Positions 35,448-46,493 of a DNA stretch of 64,000 nt are shown here, piece after piece. Position 1 is the stretch's first letter. Every line of letters starts with the position of its first letter. A model generated the notes under the pieces. It was not told the DNA's origin and made no database searches. It saw only the letters and a program-made list of their open reading frames with translations. The position numbers and the translations under genes are program-made. Source of the stretch: Pseudomonadota bacterium (lineage in GTDB: Bacteria > Pseudomonadota > Alphaproteobacteria > Rhizobiales > MH13); assembly GCA_039024915.1 (NCBI GenBank), contig JBCCPK010000001.1:558001-622000 (forward strand), in the 5' to 3' direction.

Positions 35448-37049
35448 ATGACACAGACCTCGCCCTACGCCGACCAGATCGACCGGCGCCGAACCTTTGC
35501 TATCATTTCGCACCCGGACGCGGGCAAGACCACGCTGACCGAAAAGATGCTGTTCTTTGGCGGGGCGATCCAGCTTGCTGGGGAAGTGAAGGCGAAAGGT
35601 GACCGTCGCCGTACCCGTTCGGACTGGATGGATATCGAAAAACAGCGCGGCATTTCCGTCATGACATCCGTCATGACGTTCGACTACGAAGGCACGATTT
35701 ACAATCTGCTCGACACCCCGGGGCACGAAGACTTTTCCGAAGACACCTATCGAACGCTGTCCGCTGTCGATAGCGCGATCATGGTGATCGACGCCGCCAA
35801 GGGCATCGAAGCGCGCACGCGCAAACTGTTTGAAGTCTGCAGGCTGCGCGACATCCCGATCGTGACCTTCATCAACAAGCTCGATCGGGAGAGCCTGCAC
35901 CCGTTTGATCTATTGGAAGATATCGAAAGTACGCTGGCGCTCGATTTGACGCCCTTTAATTGGCCGATTGCACAGGGCAAGGCTTTTGCCGGCTTGTACG
36001 ATATGCGTCACAGCGCGATCCGCCGCATCGACAATCCGTCCGGGGATTTGGAAAGCGTCAACGGACCAGAAGACCCAAAAGTCGCCGAACTCTTCCCCGA
36101 AAGTGATCGCCAAGCGGGTGTCGAAGATCTGATGCTCGCCCAGGAAGCGTCCAAACCCTTCGATAAGGCTGCCTTCGACGAAGGTCACCTCTCCCCTGTC
36201 CTTTTCGGCTCCGCGCTCAGAGAGTTTGGTGTCAAGGATTTGATCGACACGCTCGGCGCGATTGCCCCGCGTCCCCAGGGACTTGAAGCAGATGCCCGCC
36301 TGATCGAGCCGCATGAGCCAAAAATGACAGGCTTCGTGTTCAAGATTCAAGCGAACATGGACCCGAACCATCGTGATCGGATCGCGTTCATGCGCGTGTG
36401 TTCGGGCAAGCTATCGCGCGGGATGAAGGCGCGGTTGTCGCGGACCGGCAAAATGATAGGCCTGCACACACCGCAGTTCTTTTTCGCCCAAGACCGGGCC
36501 TTGGCCGACGAAGCCTATGCTGGCGATGTTGTGGGGATCCCCAACCACGGAACTTTAAGGATCGGCGACACATTAACGGAAGGCGAAGTGCTTGCGTTTC
36601 GGGGTGTCCCGAGCTTCGCGCCGGAGATCATCCGCCGCGTTCGGCTTGAAGATCCAATGAAGGCCAAGAAGCTTAAGGAGGCCATGCAGCAGCTGGCCGA
36701 GGAAGGCGTGACGCAAGTGTTTACGCCGATCGATGGCTCGCCTGCGCTGGTCGGTGTTGTCGGCGCTCTGCAGCTCGATGTTCTCAAAGACAGGCTGCGC
36801 GCCGAATACAAGCTACCCGTTGACTTCGAACCTGCGCGCTTTGCGCTGGCGCGTTGGGCGGTCTGTGATGATGCCGAACAGATGAAGAAGTTTGAAACGC
36901 GCCATCGTGCTTCGCTCGCGACCGACCTTGACGGAGCCATGGTGTTTCTCGCTGCTTCGGAGTTCGATTTGAGCTACGAGCGGGATCGCTTTCCTGACGT
37001 GACATTCGTCGATGTGAAAGACTATCAGCGTGAAGGTCTAGCCGCTTGA
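35448..37049 (+). CDS. prfC: Peptide chain release factor 3
   Basis: 533 residues, close to E. coli RF3 (529). GTPase motifs: G1 SHPDAGKTT, G2/G3 region RGISVMTSVM and DTPGHEDFSEDT, G4 NKLDRE. C-terminal domains include the translation-factor barrel and a FEPARFALARWAV segment. RF3 uses GTP to release RF1/RF2 from the ribosome after termination. The ORF is open from 35310, but the ATG at 35448 begins the conserved MTQTSPYADQIDRRRTFAII. Confidence 0.94.
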   Translation: MTQTSPYADQIDRRRTFAIISHPDAGKTTLTEKMLFFGGAIQLAGEVKAKGDRRRTRSDWMDIEKQRGISVMTSVMTFDYEGTIYNLLDTPGHEDFSEDTYRTLSAVDSAIMVIDAAKGIEARTRKLFEVCRLRDIPIVTFINKLDRESLHPFDLLEDIESTLALDLTPFNWPIAQGKAFAGLYDMRHSAIRRIDNPSGDLESVNGPEDPKVAELFPESDRQAGVEDLMLAQEASKPFDKAAFDEGHLSPVLFGSALREFGVKDLIDTLGAIAPRPQGLEADARLIEPHEPKMTGFVFKIQANMDPNHRDRIAFMRVCSGKLSRGMKARLSRTGKMIGLHTPQFFFAQDRALADEAYAGDVVGIPNHGTLRIGDTLTEGEVLAFRGVPSFAPEIIRRVRLEDPMKAKKLKEAMQQLAEEGVTQVFTPIDGSPALVGVVGALQLDVLKDRLRAEYKLPVDFEPARFALARWAVCDDAEQMKKFETRHRASLATDLDGAMVFLAASEFDLSYERDRFPDVTFVDVKDYQREGLAA

Positions 37050-37216
37050 ATGCCTCAGTCCGGTCGTCTGCGATCATCGCGCAGGTGCGTTCCAGTACGG
37101 CGTAGGTGAACGCACATTAAGTCCTTTTGCATGCAAGCCGTACAGTTCTGCTTAACGGTTTGAGAACGCGCAAAAGCCTAAGCTCGGCGTATCCCAAAGG
37201 GCGTTGCCGGTAGTTT

Positions 37217-39844
37217 ATGTCATCTCGCGGTTCATCATCTTTCTCCACACAGGAGCCAACGTGCTGGTCGCACGCCTACCGTCAGGCCCTCGACGCACAC
37301 GCCCTTGTTTCGATGACCGATCGCGACGGCGTCCTGGTCTACGTCAACGATCTGTTCGTTGAAACGACCGGGTACGACCGAGATGAGTTGATCGGATCGA
37401 CCCACGCGAGGGTGCGTTCGGAGCACCACGATGGCGGGTTCTTCAAATCCATGTGGGCGGAGCTATTGAGCGCAAACCGCTGGAGAGGCGAAGTCTGCAA
37501 TCGCGATCGCGATGGCAACGACTTCTGGATCGATATGGACATTTCCGCCGTCCGCGATGCTGACGGGGAGATTGAAGGCTACGTCTCAATTGGCCAAGAC
37601 ATAACCGAGCGCAAACGTGAGCAGGCTGCCCTTGCGAGCAGCGAGCAGTTCCTGCAGCACGTCGCGGCGGTATCGGGGGTCGGCGGGTGGTCGCTCGACT
37701 TGGAGCGCGGTGAGCTGTTTTGGTCTAAGTACACCAAACTCATTCACGAGGTTGGCCTTGATTACCAACCAAGCCTCACCACGGCGATCGAGTTTTATGC
37801 GCCCGAGGCACGCGGCGCCATCACCCACGCCGTCGAGACCTGCATCGATACTGGCAAAGGATGGGATCTTGAGCTTCCGTTGATAACCGCGAAAGGCACC
37901 GCGATCTGGGTGCGGGCGGTTGGCGAGGCAATCCGCTCGAACGGGAAAACCGTTCGGCTCGTGGGCGCGTTCCAAAACATAACCCAACGCAAATTGACCG
38001 AAGATGTTCTGCGCGAAGAGGTCGCCTCGCGACACAGCGCCGAACAACTGCTTCGCGATGTGTTGGAAACCATACCAGACGCCGTAGCCGCCTACGACAG
38101 CGATGATCGGTTGATCATATGCAATTCAGGCTACATGCGCACATATGCTGCGTCGGCAGATGCCATTGTGCCGGGTGCGTCATTTGAAAGTATTTTGAGG
38201 TTTGGGCTAGCGCGCGGGCAGTATGCGGGCGTTGGCAGCACGCCGGACGAGCAGGAAGCGTGGCTGCGGTCGCGCCTTGCTGCCCACACGCAACCCCCTG
38301 ATCAGTTGGTGCAACGGCTGCGGGACGGGACCTGGCTGCAGGTCCGCGAGCACCGTTCGGAAAGCGGTGCCACGGTCGGTGTGCGCACCGATGTAACCGA
38401 TATCAAAAGGGCTGAGCACGAACTTCGCCGCTTCGCCGAGGAAGATCGCCTTACGGGTCTGCTGAACCGTTCGCGGTTTACATACGACCTTGATGATCTC
38501 TTGCTTGAAAACCTCGATATCGATGACGATCACATGAGTTGCGTGGTCCTGTTTGACGTCGATTTCTTCAAGCCGATAAATGACGCTTACGGTCACGATC
38601 TGGGCGACGAGGTTCTTGTTGAAATAGCGCGTCGGGTACGCGCCCAGCTCAAACCGGCAGATTTCGCCGCACGGTTAGGCGGGGATGAGTTTGTCTTTGT
38701 CCTGCGGGATTATGCTGACAAGCGGGCCTGCGAAGAGGTGATCGAAGGGCTTTTTGCAGCCTTGAAACAGCCCATTGAGACGTCCGGCCAGCGGCTGTCA
38801 TTATCCATTTCGCTTGGCATCGCTCCCATTGAAGGGCGTGGCCAATCGAGCCGTGAGCTTCTCAAGCAGGCCGATCACGCGCAATATCAGGCCAAAGCCG
38901 CGGGCCGAGGTCGATGGCGATGGTTTGGCGATGCCGACCGCAAAGATATTGAGCACAAACAGCGCCTGACGGCAGCGCTGAAGCGCTCGTTGACCATCGA
39001 CAAGGACATCGCGTTTGCGCTGCAGCCCTTTGAGAGCGCGAACGGTCGCCAGACACTTGGTTTCTCCGCAGAGATGCACTGGCCCTATGAAGGGCAGACC
39101 TACGATGCGCCGCAATTGCGGCAGCTGGCAGCGCAGGGCAATGTCGCCGGCGCCTTGAATGACAGCCTGCTTGAAGCCATTGCTGGGCAGATCGGAGCGT
39201 TGCAGGGCCGCGGTATCGACTGTGGTTTGATCTGGCTGACCATCAGTCCCGAGGAATTGCGGCTTGGCGAACTTGCGTGCCGCCTCAAGGCGTTGTGCCT
39301 CGAGCACCAGATCGCCCCCGAAAGACTGGTTGTCGCCGTCGATGAGGCTGCGCTTGTTGAGCGCTCGGCGTCGGCTATCGAAAACACGCTGCTTGATATC
39401 AGGGAGGTTGGCTTTCGTCTGGGGATCGACTGTTTCGGTCGCGCAGGCGTCCCGCTGTCCTTGCTGCAATCGCTGCAGATAGACTGTGTCAGGCTCGCCT
39501 GGCGCACGCTCGAAACCACCAGTCCAGATGCGCGACCGCAATTGGCCAAAGCAATCGTGACATCCGCACAGGCACTTGGAATAGCGGTTTTCGCCGGACA
39601 GCTGGACGAGCCGCAGAGCTTGAGGTCCGCCATTGAGATGGAGGTTATCGGCGTGCAAGGCGATGCGGTTTGCAGGCCGCTGTCGGGGGACGCGATCACC
39701 ACCTATCTGAGCGCCAACGCCAATAAACAACTGGCCTTGATGGCACAGACAATGGCCGAACATGCGTCCCCATCCGTGGATGTCATGCATGCCGATCGTG
39801 ATCAGGATAGGGATGGTAAAGCGTCCAAAGAGGCAGCCGCCTAG
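37217..39844 (+). CDS. Multi-PAS GGDEF protein with degenerate EAL domain
   Basis: 875 residues, with no membrane helix apparent, so probably cytosolic. PAS domain 1 (~15-130, with PAC tail ISIGQDITERK-like), PAS 2 (~140-265) and PAS 3 (~285-395) lead into a GGDEF domain (~400-570) with intact LGGDEF near residue 486. The inhibitory RxxD site is KPAD instead. The C-terminal EAL-like domain (~590-840) has lost key residues: the EAL motif reads FSAEMHW and the DDFG motif reads DCFG. The protein is thus predicted to make c-di-GMP, or respond to it, but not degrade it. Confidence 0.85.
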   Translation: MSSRGSSSFSTQEPTCWSHAYRQALDAHALVSMTDRDGVLVYVNDLFVETTGYDRDELIGSTHARVRSEHHDGGFFKSMWAELLSANRWRGEVCNRDRDGNDFWIDMDISAVRDADGEIEGYVSIGQDITERKREQAALASSEQFLQHVAAVSGVGGWSLDLERGELFWSKYTKLIHEVGLDYQPSLTTAIEFYAPEARGAITHAVETCIDTGKGWDLELPLITAKGTAIWVRAVGEAIRSNGKTVRLVGAFQNITQRKLTEDVLREEVASRHSAEQLLRDVLETIPDAVAAYDSDDRLIICNSGYMRTYAASADAIVPGASFESILRFGLARGQYAGVGSTPDEQEAWLRSRLAAHTQPPDQLVQRLRDGTWLQVREHRSESGATVGVRTDVTDIKRAEHELRRFAEEDRLTGLLNRSRFTYDLDDLLLENLDIDDDHMSCVVLFDVDFFKPINDAYGHDLGDEVLVEIARRVRAQLKPADFAARLGGDEFVFVLRDYADKRACEEVIEGLFAALKQPIETSGQRLSLSISLGIAPIEGRGQSSRELLKQADHAQYQAKAAGRGRWRWFGDADRKDIEHKQRLTAALKRSLTIDKDIAFALQPFESANGRQTLGFSAEMHWPYEGQTYDAPQLRQLAAQGNVAGALNDSLLEAIAGQIGALQGRGIDCGLIWLTISPEELRLGELACRLKALCLEHQIAPERLVVAVDEAALVERSASAIENTLLDIREVGFRLGIDCFGRAGVPLSLLQSLQIDCVRLAWRTLETTSPDARPQLAKAIVTSAQALGIAVFAGQLDEPQSLRSAIEMEVIGVQGDAVCRPLSGDAITTYLSANANKQLALMAQTMAEHASPSVDVMHADRDQDRDGKASKEAAA

Positions 39845-39879
39845 CCCACGGTCCTGTGGTGACGTCGCCTCACCTTATC

Positions 39880-40785
39880 TCAAGCCTTTGCGCGCAGCTC
39901 CGCCGCTTTCAACGTATTGGCCATCAACATAGCGATGGTCATCGGACCGACACCGCCGGGAACCGGCGTCACGGCACCGGCGACGTCAAGTGCGCCCTCA
40001 TAATCGACGTCTCCAACCAAGTGGCTGGTCCCCAGGTTCACGTCCTCAATGCGGTTGATACCGACATCAATCACCGTCGCACCCGGCTTGATCCAGCTTG
40101 CCGTAACCATTTGCGGGCGTCCAACAGCAGCAATCAGGATATCGGCCTCACGCGACACCGCTGGCAGGTCCGGCGTTCGGCTATGGGCCACCGTGACGGT
40201 GGCGTTCGCGGCCAGCAAGAGCTGCGAGACCGGACGCCCGACAATGGTTGAGCGACCAATGACCACCGCGCGCAGTCCCGACAGATCAGGTCCCCGTAAG
40301 GTCCGGATCATATGCATCACGCCCGCTGGGGTACAGGGAACGAGCGGACGGTCGATGTCACCCGAGGCCAACATGCCTGCATTTATCGGATGAAACCCAT
40401 CAACATCTTTTGCTGGATCGATCGCGCGCAGAACCTCATCGGCGTTTATTTGCTGTGGCAACGGCAATTGCACCAAAATGCCATCAACCGATCTGTCGCT
40501 GTTCAGCGCATGGACTTGTGCCAGGACCTGTTCGTGCGTTGCCGATGCAGGCAAGCGATAGGTGTTTGAATCAAAACCGCAGCGCAGCGCCATCTTGCCC
40601 TTGGATCGGACATACACTTGGCTGGCAGGATCCTCTCCAACAAGCACAACACTTAACCCAGGTGGCCGTCCATGCTGCCGCTGAAACTCCGCCGAAACCT
40701 GGGCGACAGCATCGGTGACTTCCTTTGCGATAGCCTTGCCATCAATACGGATGGCTTGAGCCTTGGTCTCTTGGCCAGACATCAT
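39880..40785 (-). CDS. folD: Bifunctional methylenetetrahydrofolate dehydrogenase / cyclohydrolase
   Basis: 301 residues, the usual FolD length. Motifs: the catalytic-Lys segment [13 protein letters not shown] (~55-67), [10 protein letters not shown] (~99-108), the NADP-binding [15 protein letters not shown] (~166-180) and the signature [18 protein letters not shown] (~272-289). It interconverts 5,10-methylene-, methenyl- and 10-formyl-tetrahydrofolate. Its start overlaps the pgi stop by 4 bases, so the two are co-transcribed. Confidence 0.94.
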   Translation of the reverse strand: MMSGQETKAQAIRIDGKAIAKEVTDAVAQVSAEFQRQHGRPPGLSVVLVGEDPASQVYVRSKGKMALRCGFDSNTYRLPASATHEQVLAQVHALNSDRSVDGILVQLPLPQQINADEVLRAIDPAKDVDGFHPINAGMLASGDIDRPLVPCTPAGVMHMIRTLRGPDLSGLRAVVIGRSTIVGRPVSQLLLAANATVTVAHSRTPDLPAVSREADILIAAVGRPQMVTASWIKPGATVIDVGINRIEDVNLGTSHLVGDVDYEGALDVAGAVTPVPGGVGPMTIAMLMANTLKAAELRAKA

Positions 40786-42473
40786 CCATCTCCTCGATCA
40801 CCGGAGCCGTCCGATGCGCCTATATCGGCATCTTGCGATAGGGCAGCAATCAACCCCTTGGTCGAGGCGTCGAATGCGCCGGCTTTATGGGGGTCATCGA
40901 GAGCCGGGGTGATTGATTTGGCCATCACCTTGCCAAGTTCGACCCCCCACTGATCGAAGGCATTAATGCCCCAAAGGACGCTTTCGACAAAAACCTTGTG
41001 CTCATAAAGCGCGATCAACCGACCCAAGGTGGCCGGGTCAAGCTGGTCGTAAAGGATCGTGGTAGACGGCCGGTCGCCGGGGAAGCTCTTGTGCGCGCTG
41101 AGCGCAGCAACTTCCGATCCAGAAGCTCCTTCCGTCTCCATCTGTTCGCGTGTCTCGGACTGCGTTCGGCCGAAGGCCAGCGCGCGGGTTTGCGCCAGCG
41201 CATTTGCCACGAGGTTCCGATGGTGCTCCGCGCCTCGACCCTCGACCAACTCTCCCACGGAGTGACGGCCAAGAAGAACGTCCATCGCGACGATGTCCGT
41301 CCCCTGATGGCAGAGCTGAAAAAACGAGTGCTGGGCGTTCGTGCCTGGTTCGCCAAAAACCAGCATTCCGGTCCGGTCGCTCACCGGCGTTCCATCACGG
41401 CGCACGGCTTTGCCGTTCGACTCCATATCAAGCTGCTGCAGATAAGCCGGAAAGCGCGCGAGACGCTCCTCGTAAGGGATGACGGCGTGAGCCGACAGCC
41501 CCATGCCGTTGCGCCGCCAAATGCCTATCAAACCGAGAATAACCGGCAGGTTCGCATCCAAGGGCGCCTGAGCAAAATGGACGTCGAGCGCATGGGCGCC
41601 AGCAAGCATTTCCATAAAGCGTGTCCTGCCGATGGCAATGGCAAGCGCCAAGCCAATGGCAGACCACAGCGAGTAGCGGCCCCCAACATAGTCCCAAAAA
41701 CAGAACACGCGCTCCGGTGCAATTCCAAAGGCGGTTGTGGCGTCCAGGTTGGTTGATAGGGCAGCAAGATGGCTGCCGACCTTCTCGCCAACCGATGCCT
41801 CAAGCCACGCCCGGACGCTGCGGGAGTTGGTGAGCGTTTCGAGCGTCGTGAAGGTTTTCGATGCGACCAACACCAGCGTTCGAGCCGGATCGAGCGATCG
41901 CAGCGTGTCGACCGCGTCGGCTCCATCAACGTTGGCGATGAAATGGACATTTGGACCATCACAGAATGGCGCAAGTGCTCGCGACGCCATGGCCGGACCG
42001 AGGTCTGAACCGCCAATGCCTATGTTCACGACATCGGTGAACGGCGCACCATCACAGGCGGCAACTGCACCCTCCCGAACCTGTTCGGCGAAAGCGAGAA
42101 ACCGGTCACGTTCATCTGATATTTCTTGGCGCACGGCCGCGGGCGCCCATCCGCCACCTTTCGGAGAGCTGATACCGTCTCCCGTTCGCAGAGCGGTGTG
42201 CAGAACAGCGCGACCCTCGGTTGAATTAATCGGCTCACCTGTGAGCATGGCGTCCCGCGCCTGCTCAAGATCGGCAGCCTTCGCAAGATCGAGTAAGGCT
42301 TGCCAAGCCTCCTCGTCGAGCTTCTCTTTTGACCAATCAATAAGCAGTCCAGCGGTCTGGCAACTGAAGCGTTCGAACCTGTGCACGTCTTGGGAAAAAA
42401 GGGTGCGTAAATGCGTCGCGGCAAGGCGAGCCGCGTGTGCGGAGAGTGCATCTGCGAGTGACGGGACGCGCAT
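40782..42473 (-). CDS. pgi: Glucose-6-phosphate isomerase
   Basis: 563 residues. Signatures: [11 protein letters not shown] (~150), [12 protein letters not shown] (~200), [18 protein letters not shown] (~370) containing the catalytic His region, and [18 protein letters not shown] (~505). It interconverts glucose-6-phosphate and fructose-6-phosphate. It is the first gene of a pgi-folD pair and would feed glucose freed by the agl-locus glucosidases into central metabolism, though it is not in the same operon. Confidence 0.94.
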   Translation of the reverse strand: MRVPSLADALSAHAARLAATHLRTLFSQDVHRFERFSCQTAGLLIDWSKEKLDEEAWQALLDLAKAADLEQARDAMLTGEPINSTEGRAVLHTALRTGDGISSPKGGGWAPAAVRQEISDERDRFLAFAEQVREGAVAACDGAPFTDVVNIGIGGSDLGPAMASRALAPFCDGPNVHFIANVDGADAVDTLRSLDPARTLVLVASKTFTTLETLTNSRSVRAWLEASVGEKVGSHLAALSTNLDATTAFGIAPERVFCFWDYVGGRYSLWSAIGLALAIAIGRTRFMEMLAGAHALDVHFAQAPLDANLPVILGLIGIWRRNGMGLSAHAVIPYEERLARFPAYLQQLDMESNGKAVRRDGTPVSDRTGMLVFGEPGTNAQHSFFQLCHQGTDIVAMDVLLGRHSVGELVEGRGAEHHRNLVANALAQTRALAFGRTQSETREQMETEGASGSEVAALSAHKSFPGDRPSTTILYDQLDPATLGRLIALYEHKVFVESVLWGINAFDQWGVELGKVMAKSITPALDDPHKAGAFDASTKGLIAALSQDADIGASDGSGDRGDG

Positions 42474-42773
42474 GATTATCCGTTCATGTACCTTTTGTCT
42501 GGCAGCCGTATGCGAGACGCATCTTCAGCCCTGTCCTGTGGCGTCTATCTGACTGCACGACTAAGCGGGCCGAGCGCATCCTACCTTCCATAGGCGGCGG
42601 TGCGCTGCAAGAGCTCGGACATCTATCGGTTTTCGTTCTGGCCGTACGCAAATTAGGCTTGATATAGACCTGCTTACCTAGCGTAAATCTCTGTAAATAC
42701 GCACTTTTTCGCCGCTGATGTTCATGAAAACCTAACCAATAATCGTCTTACTAAGCCGACTGAAGGAGACGGT
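42474..42773. promoter_or_regulatory. Divergent intergenic region between pgi and the PAS-GGDEF-EAL gene
   Basis: 300 bases with no gene. The right half (42650-42760) is AT-rich and holds probable promoter sequence for the rightward gene, such as TTGATATAGACC near 42659, ending in the AAGGAGA ribosome-binding site at 42762. I see no clear repeats or operator. Confidence 0.4.
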
Positions 42774-45700
42774 TTGAGTAAGATCCCATCCTCGCTGGTT
42801 CGCCCGCTTGGGCCCCGCGACCATCTGCGCTTTCCGCAGTTGGCGGAGATAAAGGCGTGTCTTGATCGTCTGAACAACGAGGCACCGACCACAGTCGCGA
42901 AGCTGATCAGCGCCCTTGGGGCCCAGGCCGGGCAAGTCACCCTGTGCCATCCGGAAGGCGGGAAAAGCTACCGCTACGTTCATTTTGGAAGCCAGATCGC
43001 CCGAGATGCTGGCTTCGACATGACGGGTAAGTCGACCGCTGACTTTGACACGCGTACGCGCCAGCACCTCGAGCAAAGCTTCGACCAGGTTCTGCGTGCG
43101 GGCACCCCGCTTTGCACGATCATGGCAGGCTCGGTGTCGGGCTCCGCCCACAGCTGGCAACGCATCGTTTTTCCGGTGCGCCTTGTTTCAGGCGATCACT
43201 TGCTTGCCGTCGTCATCCCGCTGAAGTGCGCTCTCGATGCCATCCATGGTCGGCACCCGGGGGTATCGGTCTGTGTCCTTCCATTGCGGCAGGACGAGAG
43301 CACCTCCGCGCTCAAACTGGCGACAGAGCGGACGCTGATCGACTACCTTGGCCAATGTGATCTCGAGCCGCTTCGAACCTTTGTCCGCGCCTTCAAGATG
43401 CGGACCGACACGCCCGACGTTGGAAGTTTGCTGGCGACGATGTCGGCTGAACTTCAAGGCGATGAAGGCGGGACCGTCCAGATCATCGCAGACATTGTTC
43501 ACGGCTTCACCACACCCTTCCTCGTCGTCTCGGATGCAACGCGAGCCTCAAAGGCGAACCACGATTTGCGCAGCGCCGCGCACATGCTTCAGGCCAGTTG
43601 CGAGGTGGGCAAGCTCGGATGGTGGATCAAACACCGCTACCATGACGATCAGCTCGAAATCGCCCCTGAGTTGGCGGAAATCTTTGGTTTGCAGCTCGAT
43701 CAAGACGGCAGAATCAACCATGACGTTCTGCGCGGGCACTATCACCACGACCTGATTGAGCGGATCGAAGAGGCGGTTGAACGGTGCTGGCAGACGGGCG
43801 AAAGTTACGCGGTCAATGGGCGCTTTGAGCGACCGGACGGACAGTGGATCGACATCACCATATCCGGCCGGCCGATGCGCGATGAAACCGGTTCCGTGCG
43901 CAGCCTATTCGGGATCGTTCAGGACACCACCGAGCACCAGTCTGCCAAGCGAAAACTCGAGGAAAGCGAAGCACGGTTTCGTGACTTTGCGGGCTCTGCG
44001 GGTGACTGGTGCTGGGAGACTGATCAGGACCACCGTTTCGTTGACTTCACCGAGGATCTCGCCGATGTGGGACACACGCTACAGCGCGATTTCATCGGCA
44101 AGACGCGGTATGAGTTGCCGGTCCTGCCGGAAGATCAGCCGGTGGTCGACGCTCATTATGATGATCTGGAAGCCCATCGCGAGTTCAGCAACCTGGTATA
44201 CAGGCTTAAGGATCCCGATAGCGGTCGGGTACTGACCTTCAAGATTGCCGGAAAGCCTCGCTTTGCGGCCAATGGCGCGTTCCTGGGATATCGCGGCACA
44301 GGCCGTAACATTACGGCAGAAGTCGCAGCCGGTCGCGAGCATGAGGAGCGCTTGCTCGCCTTGCGCAACGCCCAGTCGATCGCGGGTCTGGGCCACTGGG
44401 TTACCGATCTCACCAGCGGTACAACCCGCTGGTCGCAAGGCATCCTGCGCCTGTTTCATTTCGACCATGACCTCTCGGATGATCCCGACAAGCTGGTCGA
44501 TGCTCCCGGTTTCCATCTGACGTGGCTTCTGCGGCGGGTGCACCGGGAAGATCGGCGCAAGATTACCAACGCTCTGAGATGTGCGGAGAACAGACAAGCG
44601 TCGGAACCGATCGACCTGCGCTATTATCCCGATAACGAGCAGGCCGTGCGCCATATGCGCGTGCAGCTGCGTTATCAACCGGCCACCAAGATGACGCCCG
44701 CCCGTCTGATGGGGGTCGCGCAGGATGTATCGGACCTCAAGACCGTGCAGGCGGAGCTTGAGCGCCGCACGAAGGCGCTTGGTGAGGCCCAGGCCATGGG
44801 CGGCCTTGGCGACTGGCAGTTCGATGCCAATACGGGTCTCAGTTCCTGGTCACCCCAACTGTATTCGATCCTTCGCTTCGACCCCAACGACATCAAACCG
44901 TCCAGAGATGTTGTCGACCTTCTGTGCTCCGCCGAAGATGCGGCCGCCATTCGCCATGGCCACGAGATTGTTCTCAGCGAAGGCGAAAAGTTCGCCATCG
45001 ATGTCCAGATGCGCCGTGGCGATGGGACGATGGGCTATTATTCCATAGCGACACAGCCGCTGCGTGATGATGATGGATCGGTCAGCGGCCTTTTCGGAAC
45101 CGTGCAGGACATCACTGAACGCAAGCACGCTGAAAAACAGTTGCGAAGCCTTGCATACTTCGACCCACTCACCGGTCTTGGAAACCGTGCGCTGTTCACG
45201 CGGGAATTGAACGATGTGATGGCGGAGATCATTCAGGCAGGTGGTTCGGCCGCCCTTCTGCTGCTGGATCTCGATCACTTCAAAGAGGTGAACGATACGC
45301 TCGGCCACGCGGCGGGAGACGAGCTGTTAAAGCAAATCTCGGTTGCGCTGCGAGAGATCGTCGATGAACGCGGGTTCGTCGCCCGCCTCGGTGGTGATGA
45401 GTTCGCCGTGATCATTCGAGACTACCAGTCCGTCCAGTGCCTGCGCCGTTTGGCCGACAGGATTGTCGACCGACTTTCGGGCGCCAAACAATTGAAACGC
45501 GGAGAGGTCGTTACCGGTACGAGCATCGGCATTGCCCTCATCCCGCAGGATGGCGGCACGGACGAGGAGGTGCTGCGAAACGCAGACCTCGCGCTGTACA
45601 TGGCGAAGGATGATGGACGAGGCCGCGCTCTGTTCTTCGAGCATGCCATGAGCCGATCCGTTCAGGCACGGCTACAATTGGCGCGGGATCTGCGGACGGC

Positions 45701-46493
45701 TATCGAAAACGATGGGTTCGAGACCCGCTACCAAGGGCAGATTGATCTCCGAACCGGAAACGTCGTCGGCTTCGAAACACTGCTGCGGTGGGAGCATCCC
45801 ACGCGCGGTTACATTTCACCTGCCGAGTTCATTCCGATCGCCGAAAGCTCAAGCCTGATCGCGGAGATCGGCCTGTGGGTGCTGCGAGACGCCTGCCAGA
45901 CCGGTCGCGCTTGGCTCGACGCTGGCGAAACCCCTCGGATGATTGCGGTCAACGTTTCGGCGGCGCAAATCTGGCAACCGGAGTTTGCCAGCGAGGTTCT
46001 CGCCATCGTCGAAGAGACAGGCTACCCACCGGACTTGCTTTGCTTGGAGTTGACCGAAAGCGTCTTTGCCGATCATTCCGAAAGCCGAGTGCGCAAGGCA
46101 CTGGATCGGTTCCGTTCGGCTGGCATTCACCTGGCCCTGGATGATTTCGGCACAGGTTATTCATCGCTGGGTTACCTCAACGAGCTGCCCTTCAACGAGC
46201 TGAAAATCGACCGCTGCTTCATTAGCGGCGCGCATGAATCGGAAGAAAAATCTCGCCTTCTCAAGGGCATCATAGCGCTCGGCAAAGGCCTCAACATGCG
46301 CGTCGTCGGTGAGGGAGCGGAGGTCGACGGAGAGGTCGATCTGCTGCGTGAATCGGGGTGCGATCTGGTGCAGGGTTTCGTTTACATGCGTCCTGAACCG
46401 GCGAAATTTGCCATTCGAAGCGCTGATCAGCTCGAATTCAGACACGCTGAATTGCGATCAAATGCGGCCGATACGCTCGAACAAACGGCTTGA
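42774..46493 (+). CDS. Large multi-PAS GGDEF/EAL protein (c-di-GMP turnover)
   Basis: 1,239 residues, probably cytosolic. A ~270-residue N-terminal region of PAS-like character is followed by at least four PAS/PAC modules (~270-390, 395-520, 525-660, 670-790), each ending in a GIVQDTTE- or GTVQDITER-type tail. A GGDEF domain follows with intact LGGDEF near residue 872 (no RxxD inhibitory site; DERG there), then an EAL domain with GFETLLRW near 999 and DDFGTGYSS near 1123. Both catalytic sets look intact, so it could make or degrade c-di-GMP; the hybrid direction cannot be told. It starts at TTG 42774 after AAGGAGACGG. It overlaps the convergent kinase gene by 36 bases. Confidence 0.88.
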   Translation: MSKIPSSLVRPLGPRDHLRFPQLAEIKACLDRLNNEAPTTVAKLISALGAQAGQVTLCHPEGGKSYRYVHFGSQIARDAGFDMTGKSTADFDTRTRQHLEQSFDQVLRAGTPLCTIMAGSVSGSAHSWQRIVFPVRLVSGDHLLAVVIPLKCALDAIHGRHPGVSVCVLPLRQDESTSALKLATERTLIDYLGQCDLEPLRTFVRAFKMRTDTPDVGSLLATMSAELQGDEGGTVQIIADIVHGFTTPFLVVSDATRASKANHDLRSAAHMLQASCEVGKLGWWIKHRYHDDQLEIAPELAEIFGLQLDQDGRINHDVLRGHYHHDLIERIEEAVERCWQTGESYAVNGRFERPDGQWIDITISGRPMRDETGSVRSLFGIVQDTTEHQSAKRKLEESEARFRDFAGSAGDWCWETDQDHRFVDFTEDLADVGHTLQRDFIGKTRYELPVLPEDQPVVDAHYDDLEAHREFSNLVYRLKDPDSGRVLTFKIAGKPRFAANGAFLGYRGTGRNITAEVAAGREHEERLLALRNAQSIAGLGHWVTDLTSGTTRWSQGILRLFHFDHDLSDDPDKLVDAPGFHLTWLLRRVHREDRRKITNALRCAENRQASEPIDLRYYPDNEQAVRHMRVQLRYQPATKMTPARLMGVAQDVSDLKTVQAELERRTKALGEAQAMGGLGDWQFDANTGLSSWSPQLYSILRFDPNDIKPSRDVVDLLCSAEDAAAIRHGHEIVLSEGEKFAIDVQMRRGDGTMGYYSIATQPLRDDDGSVSGLFGTVQDITERKHAEKQLRSLAYFDPLTGLGNRALFTRELNDVMAEIIQAGGSAALLLLDLDHFKEVNDTLGHAAGDELLKQISVALREIVDERGFVARLGGDEFAVIIRDYQSVQCLRRLADRIVDRLSGAKQLKRGEVVTGTSIGIALIPQDGGTDEEVLRNADLALYMAKDDGRGRALFFEHAMSRSVQARLQLARDLRTAIENDGFETRYQGQIDLRTGNVVGFETLLRWEHPTRGYISPAEFIPIAESSSLIAEIGLWVLRDACQTGRAWLDAGETPRMIAVNVSAAQIWQPEFASEVLAIVEETGYPPDLLCLELTESVFADHSESRVRKALDRFRSAGIHLALDDFGTGYSSLGYLNELPFNELKIDRCFISGAHESEEKSRLLKGIIALGKGLNMRVVGEGAEVDGEVDLLRESGCDLVQGFVYMRPEPAKFAIRSADQLEFRHAELRSNAADTLEQTA

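Noticed and set aside
38801-39790. Minus-strand ORF of 329 codons
   Set aside because: It is antisense to the GGDEF protein gene; composition and lack of motifs mark it as a shadow.
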